DNA from: Acidobacteriota bacterium | Lineage (GTDB): Bacteria; Acidobacteriota; Vicinamibacteria; Vicinamibacterales; UBA8438 | Direction: 5' to 3' | NCBI GenBank assembly: GCA_011523845.1 | Contig: WTFV01000100.1 | Span: 1-64,000 of the forward strand | DNA length: 64,000 nt | Part shown: piece by piece, positions 6,797 through 15,641 of the stretch | Layout: every line of letters starts with the position of its first letter | Position numbering within the stretch: position 1 is the stretch's first letter | The notes under the pieces: model-generated | What the model saw: only the letters and a program-made list of their open reading frames with translations | Told to the model about the DNA's origin: nothing | Databases searched by the model: none | Made by a program: the position numbers and the translations under genes

Positions 6797-8766
6797 GGCA
6801 GCCGGTACGCGACCAGCAGTCCTCCGTAGCCGCCGCCGCTCGTCGCCACGACGATGTACTGCTTGCCGTCGATCGAGTAGGTCATGGGCGAGCCGGTCTG
6901 CTGGGTCGGCATCTGCACCGCGCCGAGCTCCTCGCCGGTCATCTTGTCGTAGGCCCGGAGCATGGCGCCCGTCAAGCCGTCCTCGTTGGTGAAGTTGCCG
7001 CCGTCGCCCGCGATTACGAGCGTCTTCGTGACGAGCGTGCCGACCCGCCCCGGCCGGCCCGTGCGCGGGACCTCGACGCCTTGCAGCAGCCGGTGGTTGC
7101 GGATGTTGTCGGCGGTCTCGCCGTGCGCCACCTGCCACAGGATCTCGCCCCGGTTCAGGTCGATGGCGGTGATGCGGCCCCACGGCGGCCGGATGATCGG
7201 GATGCCTTCGACGTTGAGCGCATCCTGCCGGGCGGTCACCCCTTCGGGGCGGCCGCGGATGAAGTTCATGTCCGACCGCTCGGGGTCGTTCACCAGCCCG
7301 AGGTTGGTCACCTCGGTCTTCGAGTACTGGTAGAAGATGCCGGTCTCCGGGTCGAACGAGCCGCCCGGCCAGTTGACGCCGCCGGTCGACGCCGGCACCT
7401 GCAGCGTGCCGTAGGTCCCGTCCGCGGTCCCGACCGAGGGAGGCGTGTAGATGGAGCGCCCGTAGCGGAAGCGGCCGAGCACCTCGAGCGCCCGGGCCTT
7501 GATCTCCGGCGTGAAGTCGATCAGATCGTCGGGTCCGATGCCCTGCTGATCGAAGGCCGGCGGCTTCGTCGGATGCGGCTGGGTCGGCGCCAGGATCTCG
7601 CCGGGGATGTCCGAGGCCGCGACCGGCTGCTCGACGATGGGCCATACCGGCTCGCCCGTCTCGCGGTCGAAGACGAAGATCCACGACTGCTTGGTCGGCA
7701 GCGCCACCGCCTTGATGTCGCGGCCGTCCACCGTGATGTCGGCCAGCACCGGTCCGGCCGGCAGGTCCCAGTCCCAGACGTCGTGGTGGGTAATCTGGAA
7801 GTGCCAGCGCCGCTCGCCGGTCTCGAGGTCGAGGGCGACCAGGCTGTCCGAGAAGAGGTTGTCGCCGAGCCGGTGCCCGCCGTAGTAGTCGTTGGTCGGC
7901 ATCTCGACCGGCAGGTAGACCATGTTGAGCTCGGGGTCGATCGTCATCTGGCCCCACACGCCGGCGTTGCCGGTGTAGCGCCACGAGTCGCCTTCCCACG
8001 TGTCGTTGCCGAACTCGTCGCCGAGCGGGATGGTGTGGAAGATCCACTTGCGGTCGCCGGTGTCGACGTCGTAGCCGCGGATGAAGCCCTTGACGTTGTT
8101 CATCGACCGGGGCGCGCCGCCCGGCAGGTGCGCCGCCCCGATGACGATGGTGCCGTTGACCGCGACCGGCGCCGAGTGCAGGCCGATCTCGCCGGTGACC
8201 AGGTCGATGTCCTGGTCGAGGTTCTGCTTCAGGTCGACGATGCCGTCGTTGCCGAAGTCGGCCAACCGCTCACCGGTGCGCGCGTTGAGGCCGATCAGGT
8301 GGTAGCCGGGCGTGACGTAGAAGATCTTGCCGTCGCCGCCGTCGTCCAGCCAGGTCAGCCCGCGCCCCGACAGCCGCCGCGGCGCCGCCGCGCCCCGCTC
8401 GCCCTCGTCGTAGCGGTGGAACCAGACGATCTCGCCGGTGGCCGCATCGAGCGCGACCGCCGCCCGCCGGCTGCCGGCCGTCGTGTACAGGATGCCGTCG
8501 ACCATCAGCGGCGTCGACTGCAGGCGGAACTCCGGATTCGGTCCGAAGTTGTCGGTGTTCAGCGTCCAGGCGACCTCCAGGTCGTTGAAGTTGTCGCCGT
8601 CGATCTCGTCGAGGGGCGAGTACCGCGTATGGGCCAGGTCGCCGCCGTAGCTCGGCCACTCCCCGTTCCGGGTGCCCTCTTCTTGCGCCGCGAGGCCGGC
8701 GGGCGCCGCCGCGAGGCAGGCGACGAGAGCCGCGGTCCAGCCGTATCGGAAGCGGACGTATCGCAT
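6793..8766 (-). CDS. Secreted PQQ-dependent dehydrogenase (quinoprotein glucose dehydrogenase type)
   Basis: A 657-residue protein with an N-terminal signal peptide (hydrophobic TAALVACLAAAPAGLAAQ). GEWPSYGGDLAHTRYSPLDEI is the standard opening of PQQ beta-propeller dehydrogenases. Tryptophan-docking repeats follow, such as LVALDLETGERRWHFQITHHD, WIFVFDRETGEPVWPIVEQ and ITAIDLNRGEILWQV. The end (YIVVATSGGGYGGLLVAYRLP) resembles membrane-type and soluble glucose or alcohol quinoproteins. It should oxidise a sugar or alcohol in the periplasm and feed electrons to quinone or cytochrome. The ATG at 8766 has a GGAGG site 8 bases upstream. It overlaps pntA1, an unusual pairing of periplasmic oxidation with NADPH supply. 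Confidence 0.88.
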   Translation of the reverse strand: MRYVRFRYGWTAALVACLAAAPAGLAAQEEGTRNGEWPSYGGDLAHTRYSPLDEIDGDNFNDLEVAWTLNTDNFGPNPEFRLQSTPLMVDGILYTTAGSRRAAVALDAATGEIVWFHRYDEGERGAAAPRRLSGRGLTWLDDGGDGKIFYVTPGYHLIGLNARTGERLADFGNDGIVDLKQNLDQDIDLVTGEIGLHSAPVAVNGTIVIGAAHLPGGAPRSMNNVKGFIRGYDVDTGDRKWIFHTIPLGDEFGNDTWEGDSWRYTGNAGVWGQMTIDPELNMVYLPVEMPTNDYYGGHRLGDNLFSDSLVALDLETGERRWHFQITHHDVWDWDLPAGPVLADITVDGRDIKAVALPTKQSWIFVFDRETGEPVWPIVEQPVAASDIPGEILAPTQPHPTKPPAFDQQGIGPDDLIDFTPEIKARALEVLGRFRYGRSIYTPPSVGTADGTYGTLQVPASTGGVNWPGGSFDPETGIFYQYSKTEVTNLGLVNDPERSDMNFIRGRPEGVTARQDALNVEGIPIIRPPWGRITAIDLNRGEILWQVAHGETADNIRNHRLLQGVEVPRTGRPGRVGTLVTKTLVIAGDGGNFTNEDGLTGAMLRAYDKMTGEELGAVQMPTQQTGSPMTYSIDGKQYIVVATSGGGYGGLLVAYRLP

Positions 8767-8902
8767 TCGGGATCCTCCGTGTTGCCGCAACATGCAAGCA
8801 TACCGCGCCCCCGCCGGTGGCGGCCAGAAGCGCCGTTTTCGGGGTAGCATGAGAGCCCCGTCGCGGCCGGCTGGCGTCTGCGCCGCTAGAGATCGTGCTG
8901 GC

Positions 8903-9142
8903 GCGGACGACGCTGCCCTGGGAATCTGCGCCGAGGAAACGGCTCCGGCGCAGGCGAAGCTTCTCCAGGGGTCCGTGCCGTGGGGAGATGACGCGGGCGG
9001 ACGACGCTGCCCTGGGAATCTGCGCCGAGGAAACGGCTCCGGCGCAGGCGAAGCTTCTCCAGGGGTCCGTGCCGTGGGGAGATGACGCGGGCGGACGACG
9101 CTGCCCTGGGAATCTGCGCCGAGGAAACGGCTCCGGCGCAGG
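8903..9142. repeat. 94-bp tandem repeat, about 2.6 copies
   Basis: Copies begin at 8903, 8997 and 9091 with a period of exactly 94 bp. The first two are essentially identical and the third breaks down after about 50 bp. Each unit contains a potential hairpin around GCGCCGAG and CTCCGGCGC. The array lies between the divergent quinoprotein and esterase genes, upstream of both. It encodes no recognisable protein; frames through it only produce an Arg/Pro-rich repeat. Confidence 0.9.
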
Positions 9143-9190
9143 CGAGGCTTGTCCCAGGCGCGCCGCGGCCAACCACCCGGGAGGGACAGG

Positions 9191-10186
9191 ATGCAGAGAT
9201 CGAAGCTCGTGCGGACCGTAACGATCGCGTTCGTGCTGGCGGCCCTGGCCACCGTGGCGGCGGCCCAGGAGCGGGAACTGCGCACGGTGGAGTTCTTCAG
9301 CCCCGCCGTCGACCGGACCATGCAGTACAACATCCTGCTCCCGGACGACTACGACACGTCGACCGAGCGCTATCCCGTGCTGTACCTCCTGCACGGCCTG
9401 ACGCAGAACTACACGGCGTGGGGTCTGGCGAACGGCGCGCCGTTCTATGCCGGCCTCTACGACGACCTGATCGTCGTGATGCCCGACGCCGGCAACTCCT
9501 GGTACGTCAACTGGGCCGAGAGCGAGGACGGGCAGTCGAACAACTGGGAGGACCACGTCATCGAGGACGTCGTCGGCCACGTCGACTGGAACTTCCGGAC
9601 GATCGCGCGCCGCGAGGGCCGCGCCATGACCGGCCTCTCGATGGGCGGCTTCGGCGCCATCACGATGGGGCTGCGCAACGCGGAGATGTTCATCTCCATC
9701 GGCAGCACCAGCGGCGCGCTCGAGTACGGCCGGCAGGCCGCCGCCCGCATGCGGGGCGAGATGCCGCCGCGGCCGCCGCGCACGCGCACGCCCGAGCAGC
9801 AGGCCCGCCGCCGGCAGCCGAACCCGCTGATCGGCGTCGACGGCTTCAGCAGCCAGGTGGAGCGGACGCCGCGCGGCACGATGTTCGAGACCCCGGAGCA
9901 GGCCGACGCCTACGACCCGTTCAAGCTGATCACGCAGGTGGCGCGCGAGGACCTGCCGCACATCTACCTCGACTGCGGCACCGAGGACCGGCTGATCGCC
10001 GGCGCCCGGGAGCTGGCCGTCTACATGATGGAAGAGGACATCCCCTTCGACTACATGCAGATGCCCGGCGCCCACAACGCGGCCTACTGGATCGAGGCGA
10101 TCGGCCACATCATGGGCGTGCAGTACGAAGTGATGCAGCGCGCGCTCGGCCAGCGGCCGTTCGGGCGGCGGCGGGCGACGAACTGA
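9191..10186 (+). CDS. Secreted esterase, alpha/beta hydrolase of esterase D type
   Basis: A 331-residue protein with a signal peptide (VRTVTIAFVLAALATVAAAQ). It has the putative esterase fold: YPVLYLLHGLTQNYTAWG forms the oxyanion region and TGLSMGGFGA holds the nucleophile Ser150. LDCGTEDRLI holds the likely acid (about Asp264), and PGAHNAAYW the catalytic His (about 295). Relatives include feruloyl and acetyl-xylan esterases and S-formylglutathione hydrolase; the signal peptide favours an exported carbohydrate-ester hydrolase. An Arg/Pro-rich insertion (about residues 180-215) between strands is unusual. The ATG at 9191 follows a GGGAGGGAC ribosome-binding site directly after the 94-bp repeats. 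Confidence 0.85.
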   Translation: MQRSKLVRTVTIAFVLAALATVAAAQERELRTVEFFSPAVDRTMQYNILLPDDYDTSTERYPVLYLLHGLTQNYTAWGLANGAPFYAGLYDDLIVVMPDAGNSWYVNWAESEDGQSNNWEDHVIEDVVGHVDWNFRTIARREGRAMTGLSMGGFGAITMGLRNAEMFISIGSTSGALEYGRQAAARMRGEMPPRPPRTRTPEQQARRRQPNPLIGVDGFSSQVERTPRGTMFETPEQADAYDPFKLITQVAREDLPHIYLDCGTEDRLIAGARELAVYMMEEDIPFDYMQMPGAHNAAYWIEAIGHIMGVQYEVMQRALGQRPFGRRRATN

Positions 10187-10281
10187 GCGTCGGGAACAGC
10201 GGTTCTCCGTTGCAGTCGGCAAGCAACCGAGGTTGTCCAGGCGCTCCGAGCGAGCGCGTCGTCAGGCCGAGGTGCGAACCT

Positions 10282-10590
10282 TCAGCCGGACGGCTTGCGA
10301 AGGAGCGCTTCGAGTTCGGCCACCCGCGCCTCGGCGTCGGCGGCTCGCGCCTCGGCATCCAGACGGGCCTCGACTTCCTCGTCGTGGCTGCGCAGGTCGT
10401 CTCCGGTTGCCGGGTCCCGGAAGCGCATCTCGCGCCCCGGCGCCGCGCGCAACTCCAGACCCAGCGTCTCCCTGCGCAGCGTCAACGTTCCGTCCGGCGC
10501 CGTCGCCACGGATTGAGCGACGCCGCTTCCACGTCGGGGCGTCCTGTTGGAGGGGAGCACGTAGCGTGCCAACGTCGGGGAGGACGTCAT
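10282..10590 (-). pseudogene. Uma2-family nuclease, C-terminal remnant
   Basis: Encodes only the last about 100 residues of a Uma2 protein: ATAPDGTLTLRRETLGLELRAAP, then GREMRFRDPATGDDLRSHDEE, then a Glu/Ala/Arg coiled coil ending LEALLRKPSG. The same tail occurs almost word for word in the full-length Uma2 gene at 33752-34534. The catalytic N-terminal 150 residues, which hold the PD-(D/E)XK core, are missing and no trace was found upstream. It is a truncated relic, or a detached C-terminal coiled coil that may still be translated. Confidence 0.7.
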
Positions 10591-10785
10591 TCCGGGCGAG
10601 AGCTCCTGGCGTCGGCCTCGCGGAGCTATCCTATTTCGATGCGCAGATTCTTCACAGCCCGTGGTGAAACCCCGCGTACCACCGGGAGCGGCGAGGCGCC
10701 CGCATGGCGAGGCGCGACGAGGAAGCATATCGGGCATGTTCGACCGAGGAGGAACGCAGTCCAGGCGGGATGCATCGCCGCTCGA

Positions 10786-12612
10786 ATGCAGCGGGGCTCT
10801 TGCCACGGGCTGTCGACCCTCGTGCCCGCGTTCCTGGCGCTGTGGGGCTTGACGGGCGGCGCCGCTCCGGCTGCCGGCCAGGCGCCCGACGGCGAGGCGC
10901 TGTTCGAGCAGCACTGTGCGGCCTGTCACCTCGCCGACGTCATCCCGCGCGCGCTGGCGATCGACAACATGCGGGCCCTGCCGCCGGCGGCCATCGTCGG
11001 CGCGCTGACCGACGGGGCGATGCAGCAGCAGGGGGAGGAGCTGAGCCCGGCAGAGCGGCGCGCGATCGCCGAGTTCATCACCGGCCGGCGGGTTGCGGAA
11101 GATGGCGCGCGGGAGGACGGTGGCTGTGCCGTCTCGTCGCCGGGAGGATGGCGGGGTCTGGACGGCGGTCCGCAATGGAACGGCTGGGGCGTCGACGTCA
11201 CGAACAGCCGTTTCCAGCCGGGCGAGCACGCCGGGGTCGCGGCGGAGGACGTTCCCCGCCTGCGGCTCCAGTGGGCGTTCGGGTACCCCGACTCGGCGAC
11301 GGCCCAGTCGCAGCCGACGGTGGTGGGCGGCCGCCTGTTCGTCGCCAGCGAGAGGGGCGTCGTGTACGCGCTCGACGCGAAGACCGGTTGCACGCACTGG
11401 ACTTTCGCGGCGCAGAGCGGCGTCCGCAGCGCCATGAGCGTGACCCGCCTCCCGGACCGCCGGCATGCGCTTTTCTTCGGCGACTTCAACGCCAACGTCT
11501 ATGCGCTCGACGCGGCGACCGGGGCCGAGATCTGGCGGCGCGACGTCGAGACGCACGAGGGAGCCCGCATCACCGGAGCGCCGGTCTACCACGATGGCCG
11601 GCTGTACGTGCCGGTCTCTTCCCTGGAGGAATTGCTGGCCGCCAACCCGGAGTATCCATGCTGCACGTTCCGCGGCAGCATCGCCGCGCTGGATACGGCG
11701 ACCGGCGAGGTGATGTGGCAGAGCTTCACCATCCCGGAGACGCCGCGGCCGCGCGGGCGGAATCCGGACGGCTTCTTTCTGATGGGTCCCTCGGGGGCGG
11801 CGGTCTGGTCGGCGCCGACCGTCGACGCGAAGCGCGGGCTCGTCTACGCCGCAACCGGGAACGCCTACACCGAGCCGGCCGCCGACACCAGCGACGCGAT
11901 CATCGCGTTCGACATCGACACCGGCGCGATGCGCTGGACGAACCAGTTGACGCCGGACGACGCGTTCATTCTCAACTGCGGCGGCGGCAACCCGAACTGT
12001 CCCGACGACAACGGCCCCGACTTCGACTTCGGCGCGTCGCCGGTGCTGGTGACCTCGAGCGACGGCCGCGACCTGCTGGTCATCGGCCAGAAGGCGGGCG
12101 TGGGCTATGCCCTCGACCCGGATCGGGACGGCGCCGTCGTCTGGCGCTACCAGGTGGGCGAGGGCAGCGAGCTCGGCGGCATCGAATGGGGCTTCGCGGT
12201 GGACGGCGAGAAGGCGTACTTCGCCAACTCCGACTACCTGACGCCCGAGCCCGGCGGCCTCGCGGCGGTGCGCCTGCGGACCGGCGAGCTGGTCTGGTAC
12301 GCCGAGCCGCACGAGCCGGTGTGCGAGATGTGCAGCCCGGCGCTGCTCGCCGCAGTCACCGCCATCCCGGGCGTCGTCTTCTCGGGCGCCTACGACGGAC
12401 TGTTCCGCGCCTACGACGCGGACGACGGGTCCGTGCTCTGGGAGTTCGACACCAACGGTGACTACGACGCGGTGAACGGCGTGCCGGCCAGGGGCGGCTC
12501 GATCAACGGCCCGGGCCCCGTCGTCGTCGACGGGATGGTCTACGTCAACTCCGGCTACGCCGCGTTCGGGGGCCGGCCCGGCAACGTCCTGCTCGCCTTC
12601 GGCGTCGACTGA
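10786..12612 (+). CDS. Cytochrome c-PQQ fusion dehydrogenase (polyvinyl alcohol dehydrogenase type)
   Basis: A 608-residue exported protein. After a signal sequence (LVPAFLALWGLTGGAAPAAGQ) a haem-binding motif, EQHCAACH, starts a short cytochrome c domain. From about residue 120 a PQQ beta-propeller follows, with WNGWGVDVTNSRFQP, VYALDAKTGCTHWTF, VYALDAATGAEIWRRDVE, IAFDIDTGAMRWTNQL and FRAYDADDGSVLWEFDTNG. Cytochrome-first fusions of this kind oxidise alcohols or polyols and hand electrons to the respiratory chain. The ATG at 10786 places the signal peptide correctly but has no strong ribosome-binding site; a good GAGGAGG lies about 35 bases upstream and fits another frame. An open frame extends further upstream but lacks family content. 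Confidence 0.87.
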   Translation: MQRGSCHGLSTLVPAFLALWGLTGGAAPAAGQAPDGEALFEQHCAACHLADVIPRALAIDNMRALPPAAIVGALTDGAMQQQGEELSPAERRAIAEFITGRRVAEDGAREDGGCAVSSPGGWRGLDGGPQWNGWGVDVTNSRFQPGEHAGVAAEDVPRLRLQWAFGYPDSATAQSQPTVVGGRLFVASERGVVYALDAKTGCTHWTFAAQSGVRSAMSVTRLPDRRHALFFGDFNANVYALDAATGAEIWRRDVETHEGARITGAPVYHDGRLYVPVSSLEELLAANPEYPCCTFRGSIAALDTATGEVMWQSFTIPETPRPRGRNPDGFFLMGPSGAAVWSAPTVDAKRGLVYAATGNAYTEPAADTSDAIIAFDIDTGAMRWTNQLTPDDAFILNCGGGNPNCPDDNGPDFDFGASPVLVTSSDGRDLLVIGQKAGVGYALDPDRDGAVVWRYQVGEGSELGGIEWGFAVDGEKAYFANSDYLTPEPGGLAAVRLRTGELVWYAEPHEPVCEMCSPALLAAVTAIPGVVFSGAYDGLFRAYDADDGSVLWEFDTNGDYDAVNGVPARGGSINGPGPVVVDGMVYVNSGYAAFGGRPGNVLLAFGVD

Positions 12613-12648
12613 CGTTGGCTTGTCCCCACGCGAGCCGCACATGGTGCC

Positions 12649-12676
12649 TTGATGTCTCCCCCGTGGGTGATAAGAT
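12649..12676 (+). promoter_or_regulatory. Candidate promoter of vapBC
   Basis: TTGATG at 12649 and TAAGAT at 12671 are separated by 16 bases, a reasonable sigma-70-like pair, 27 bases before the antitoxin ATG. A GAGGAAG ribosome-binding site follows. Judged by eye only. Confidence 0.4.
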
Positions 12677-12702
12677 GATGCCCGGGCAGTGCCGAGGAAG
12701 CC

Positions 12703-12972
12703 ATGAGAACCACCCTGACGATAGAGGACGGCATCGCCGCACAGCTTCGCGAGATCGTGCATCGGTCGGGAAAGTCCTTCAAGGCCGTCGTGAACGATGC
12801 CCTGCGTGCCGGCATCGCGAACAACCGTATCGCCGCACCGCGCAGGCCGTACCGCTTGAAGCCGGTCGCGATGGGTGCGGTCGTGGGCCCCTACGACATC
12901 GACAAGGCACTGCAGCTCGCCGACCGCTTCGAAGACGAAGAGCTTGCTCGGAAGCTGCAGCTCCGGAAATGA
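12703..12972 (+). CDS. vapB: VapB-type antitoxin
   Basis: An 89-residue protein beginning MRTTLTIEDGIAAQLREI, a ribbon-helix-helix strand and first helix, followed by SGKSFKAVVNDALRAGI as the second helix. The C-terminal half (YRLKPVAMG, then DIDKALQLADRFEDEELARKL) is the acidic toxin-binding part seen in DUF2191/VapB antitoxins. Its stop codon overlaps the toxin start by 4 bp (ATGA). It should bind the VapC toxin and repress the operon. Confidence 0.85.
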   Translation: MRTTLTIEDGIAAQLREIVHRSGKSFKAVVNDALRAGIANNRIAAPRRPYRLKPVAMGAVVGPYDIDKALQLADRFEDEELARKLQLRK

Positions 12973-13427
12973 TCCTCGTCGACGCGAATCTGCTCATCTA
13001 CGCGGTGAACCTGAATGCACCGCACCACGATCGCGCGCGGCGGTGGCTGCAGCAGACTCTTTCCGGCACGACTTCGGTGGGATTGCCCTGGACAAGCCTC
13101 CTGGCGTTCGTTCGAATCACGACGCGTCCGGGCGTTCTCGCGAATCCAATGCCCGTGGAAGAGGCGATCGGGTTCGTTGACGAATGGCTGGCTCAACCGT
13201 TCGTCGAATCGGTCCTGCCAGGGGATGGCCACTGGGCGATTCTGCGCAATCTCCTGCGCGCGAGCGGCACGGCAGGAAACCTGACCTCGGACGCGCACCT
13301 CGCGGCGCTGGCCATCGAGCGTGGCGCCGTTATCTGTTCTGCCGATTACGACTTCAGGCGCTTCCCGGGCGTGGAGCACGTCAATCCGCTGGAGGAGCAC
13401 AAGCCCCGGCCACTCGGCCGTGGCTGA
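12969..13427 (+). CDS. vapC: VapC toxin, PIN-domain ribonuclease
   Basis: A 152-residue PIN domain. The catalytic acids are visible: Asp5 in MILVDANLLIYAVN, Glu in the VEEAIGFVDEW segment, Asp in GTAGNLTSDAHLAALAIE, and Asp in AVICSADYDFRRF. TSLLAFVRITT is also typical. VapC enzymes are Mg-dependent endoribonucleases that cut tRNA or rRNA to stop growth. The gene starts in a 4-bp overlap with its antitoxin. Confidence 0.88.
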   Translation: MILVDANLLIYAVNLNAPHHDRARRWLQQTLSGTTSVGLPWTSLLAFVRITTRPGVLANPMPVEEAIGFVDEWLAQPFVESVLPGDGHWAILRNLLRASGTAGNLTSDAHLAALAIERGAVICSADYDFRRFPGVEHVNPLEEHKPRPLGRG

Positions 13428-13482
13428 CCGTGCTCCCGATAGTGCAGCGGATTTCCCGGAGCGACCGTCGACAGACAGCGCG

Positions 13483-14244
13483 ATGCGCCTCTATAGCGAG
13501 CTCGCGGAATGGTGGCCGTTGCTCGACGATCCGGCCGACTACGCGGAGGAGGCCGGCGTCTACGGCGACCTGCTGGCGGAGGCGTGTGACGCGCCGATCG
13601 AGTCCCTCCTGGAGCTGGGCGCCGGCGGCGGCAACAGCGCGTCGCACCTGAAGCGGCAGTTCCGCCGTCTGGTTCTGACCGACATTTCGGAGGACATGCT
13701 CGCGGTCAGCCGCGCCCTCAACCCGGAATGCGAGCACAAGGTGGGCGACATGCGCACGCTCCGCCTGGGGCGGACGTTCGACGCGGTCTTCATCCACGAT
13801 GCCGTCTGCTACATGACGACGGAGGCGGACCTGCGTCGCGCCATCAAGACCACGTGGGTGCACTGCCGGCCCGGCGGCGCGGTGCTGTTCGCGCCGGACT
13901 ACGTGCGGGAGAACTTCCGGGCGGGGGAGACCACAGGTGGTTGCGACGAACATCCGTCCTCCGAGGTCGCCGGGGAGTGTGGGCGCGGGTTGCGCTACCT
14001 GGAGTGGGTCTGGGATCCGGATCCCGGGGATACGGAGTACGTCGTCGACTTCGCCTTCCTGCTGCGCGAGCGGGACGGATCGGTGCGCGCCGTGCAGGAC
14101 CGGCACGTCGAGGGGCTGTTCGGGCGCGACCGCTGGCTCGATCTGCTGGCGAGCGTCGGGTTCGAAGTTCGCAACGTGCCCCTCGTCCTGTCCGACGTGG
14201 AGCCGGGCCGGCACGAGATGTTCGTCGGGCGCCGCCCGCGCTGA
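13483..14244 (+). CDS. Class I SAM-dependent methyltransferase
   Basis: A 253-residue protein with the Rossmann methyltransferase core: SLLELGAGGGNSASHL (motif I), VLTDISEDMLAVSRALNP (motif II, ribose-binding Asp), VGDMRTLRLGRTFDAVFIHDAVCYM (motifs III-IV) and PGGAVLFAPDYV (motif V). The C-terminal half contains the strand-rich FLLRERDGSVRAVQDRHVEGLF segment, as in small-molecule and sugar methyltransferases. The substrate is not evident. The ATG at 13483 is preferred; an in-frame GTG at 13420 inside the end of vapC would add 21 residues. Confidence 0.82.
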   Translation: MRLYSELAEWWPLLDDPADYAEEAGVYGDLLAEACDAPIESLLELGAGGGNSASHLKRQFRRLVLTDISEDMLAVSRALNPECEHKVGDMRTLRLGRTFDAVFIHDAVCYMTTEADLRRAIKTTWVHCRPGGAVLFAPDYVRENFRAGETTGGCDEHPSSEVAGECGRGLRYLEWVWDPDPGDTEYVVDFAFLLRERDGSVRAVQDRHVEGLFGRDRWLDLLASVGFEVRNVPLVLSDVEPGRHEMFVGRRPR

Positions 14245-14349
14245 CAGCGACACAGTACGGTCGCCGCGGCGACGACGGGTGGGTGGCTCACCCAAGGACC
14301 TACGATCGCGCCGCCTTTCGCTTCACGTCGAATCCTCCGCTCTTTCCCA

Positions 14350-14379
14350 TTGACAGTCTATGTAACGGGGTTGTACGCT
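14350..14379 (+). promoter_or_regulatory. Candidate promoter with flanking inverted repeat
   Basis: TTGACA near 14350, then about 18 bases, then TACGCT. The surrounding stretch holds TCTATG and CATAGA inverted arms with GGGG/CCCC inside, which could be an operator. It is the only AT-rich patch in the 190-bp gap before the next gene. Confidence 0.35.
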
Positions 14380-14432
14380 ACCCCATAGACAGTTTTTGTC
14401 ATCCATTCGGTTCCGGAGGAGGGGGTGACGGC

Positions 14433-15212
14433 ATGACACCGCACGACAGAACGAGCGTGAGTGATACCGACCGGCTTCGGCGCCAGATTGCTCTTCTCTG
14501 GGCCGCGATTGCGGTTCTGGCACTCGGGCTGTCAAGCTCCGTGATCCGGATCGCGACGACGACGTCGTCCTCGCCGGACGTGCTGACGGTTGAACGACTG
14601 GAGATCGTCGAACCCGACGGCTCGCCGGCGCTGGTCCTCGCCAATTCTCAGCGGCCCGCGGTCGCGACCATCGACGGGCACGTGCTGATGGAGGGACAGG
14701 AAGAGGAGCGCAGGGGTTTCCCTTCCATCATCTTCTTCGACGGCCAGGGCGACGAGGTCGGCGGCATGCTGTTCGGAGTCAGGGAGACGCCCGGAGGATA
14801 TCAGGCGGTCCGGCACCTGTCCCTGGATGCGAACGATCAGGATCAGACGGTGGTCCTTGCGCACTACCAGGATCCGGAGGGATCGACTTCGGGCCTCAGG
14901 ATCTCCGACCGGCCGGCCCATTCACTGCTCGACTCCCTTGCACAACTGGGCCTTTCCGCAGGCGCTTCGAGAGAGCAACTGCAGGCTGCGAGGGAGCAGC
15001 TTCCCGAGGACGAAAGGGAGGCTCGGCTGCGGGAGCTGTACGGAACCGACCGCGCCTTCTTCGGTTCGACTCATAGCGGCGAGGCCAGTCTCACGCTCCG
15101 GGATGGCGAGGGACGTTTACGCATCGTCATCGAGGCGCCACGCGAGGGAGAACCGTCCATCCGCATTCTGGACGCGGAAGGGGCGGTCGTCCTCCGATTG
15201 CCTGCATCCTGA
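14433..15212 (+). CDS. Membrane-anchored protein of unknown function
   Basis: A 259-residue protein. A short cytoplasmic N-terminus (MTPHDRTSVSDTDRLRRQ) is followed by one membrane helix at about residues 18-41 (IALLWAAIAVLALGLSSSVI). The remainder is hydrophilic and extracytoplasmic. It contains two short repeats in which a beta-strand pair is followed by an Asp-Gly turn: LEIVEPDGSPALVLANSQR near residue 56 and IRILDAEGAVVLRLP at the C-terminus. FFDGQGDEVGGMLFGVRE lies between them. I do not recognise a family. A GGAGGAGGGGG ribosome-binding site precedes the ATG. Confidence 0.7.
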   Translation: MTPHDRTSVSDTDRLRRQIALLWAAIAVLALGLSSSVIRIATTTSSSPDVLTVERLEIVEPDGSPALVLANSQRPAVATIDGHVLMEGQEEERRGFPSIIFFDGQGDEVGGMLFGVRETPGGYQAVRHLSLDANDQDQTVVLAHYQDPEGSTSGLRISDRPAHSLLDSLAQLGLSAGASREQLQAAREQLPEDEREARLRELYGTDRAFFGSTHSGEASLTLRDGEGRLRIVIEAPREGEPSIRILDAEGAVVLRLPAS

Positions 15213-15285
15213 TCGAATCGCCCTGTTCGGGATCGTGGACGGCATTGGGACGCACAGTCGATCGTGTCCATCAGGGAGGCTGCAG

Positions 15286-15627
15286 GTGCCGAATCGGAAT
15301 CCGGAGATGCTGCGGGGTACCGTCGAGCTGCTGATCCTGACCGCGCTGAGCGGCGGCCCGCGCCACGGCTTCGCGATCGCCCGCTGGCTGGAGGCGACGT
15401 CGGACGACGAGCTGCAACTCGAGGAGGGCTCGCTCTACCCGGCGCTGCATCGCATGGAGCGTCGCGGCTGGCTGGAGGCGGAGTGGGGCATCTCGGAGAC
15501 GAGGCGGCAGGTGAAGCCGTACCGCCTGACGTCCCGCGGCCGCGCCCGGCTGAGGAGCGAGACCGAGGGCTGGACGGCTTTCGCCGCGGCCGTCGGCAAG
15601 GTGCTGCTGGCCGCGCAGGTCGCATAG
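15286..15627 (+). CDS. PadR family transcriptional regulator
   Basis: A 113-residue winged-helix protein from a GTG with an AGGGAGG ribosome-binding site. MLRGTVELLILTALSGGPRH, HGFAIARWLEATSDDELQLEEGSLYPALHRMERRGWLEAEW and VKPYRLTSRGRARL match PadR throughout. It lies 14 bp before the ATG of an ADOP permease stub, the same pairing as at the left edge of the window. It probably repressed that permease. Confidence 0.88.
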   Translation: MPNRNPEMLRGTVELLILTALSGGPRHGFAIARWLEATSDDELQLEEGSLYPALHRMERRGWLEAEWGISETRRQVKPYRLTSRGRARLRSETEGWTAFAAAVGKVLLAAQVA

Positions 15628-15641
15628 CCGGAGGTGGGTGG

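Noticed and set aside
5126..8847. Long + strand frames opposite the pnt and quinoprotein genes
   Set aside because: They are Arg/Ala/Pro/Gly-rich antisense shadows; the minus strand carries complete, recognisable families.
8903..9142. CRISPR array
   Set aside because: A contiguous 94-bp tandem repeat without spacers; no cas genes in the window.
9082..10785. N-terminal 570 codons of the long + frame leading into the cytochrome-PQQ gene
   Set aside because: They lie over the esterase gene in another frame and lack family sequence; the signal peptide at 10786 marks the real start.
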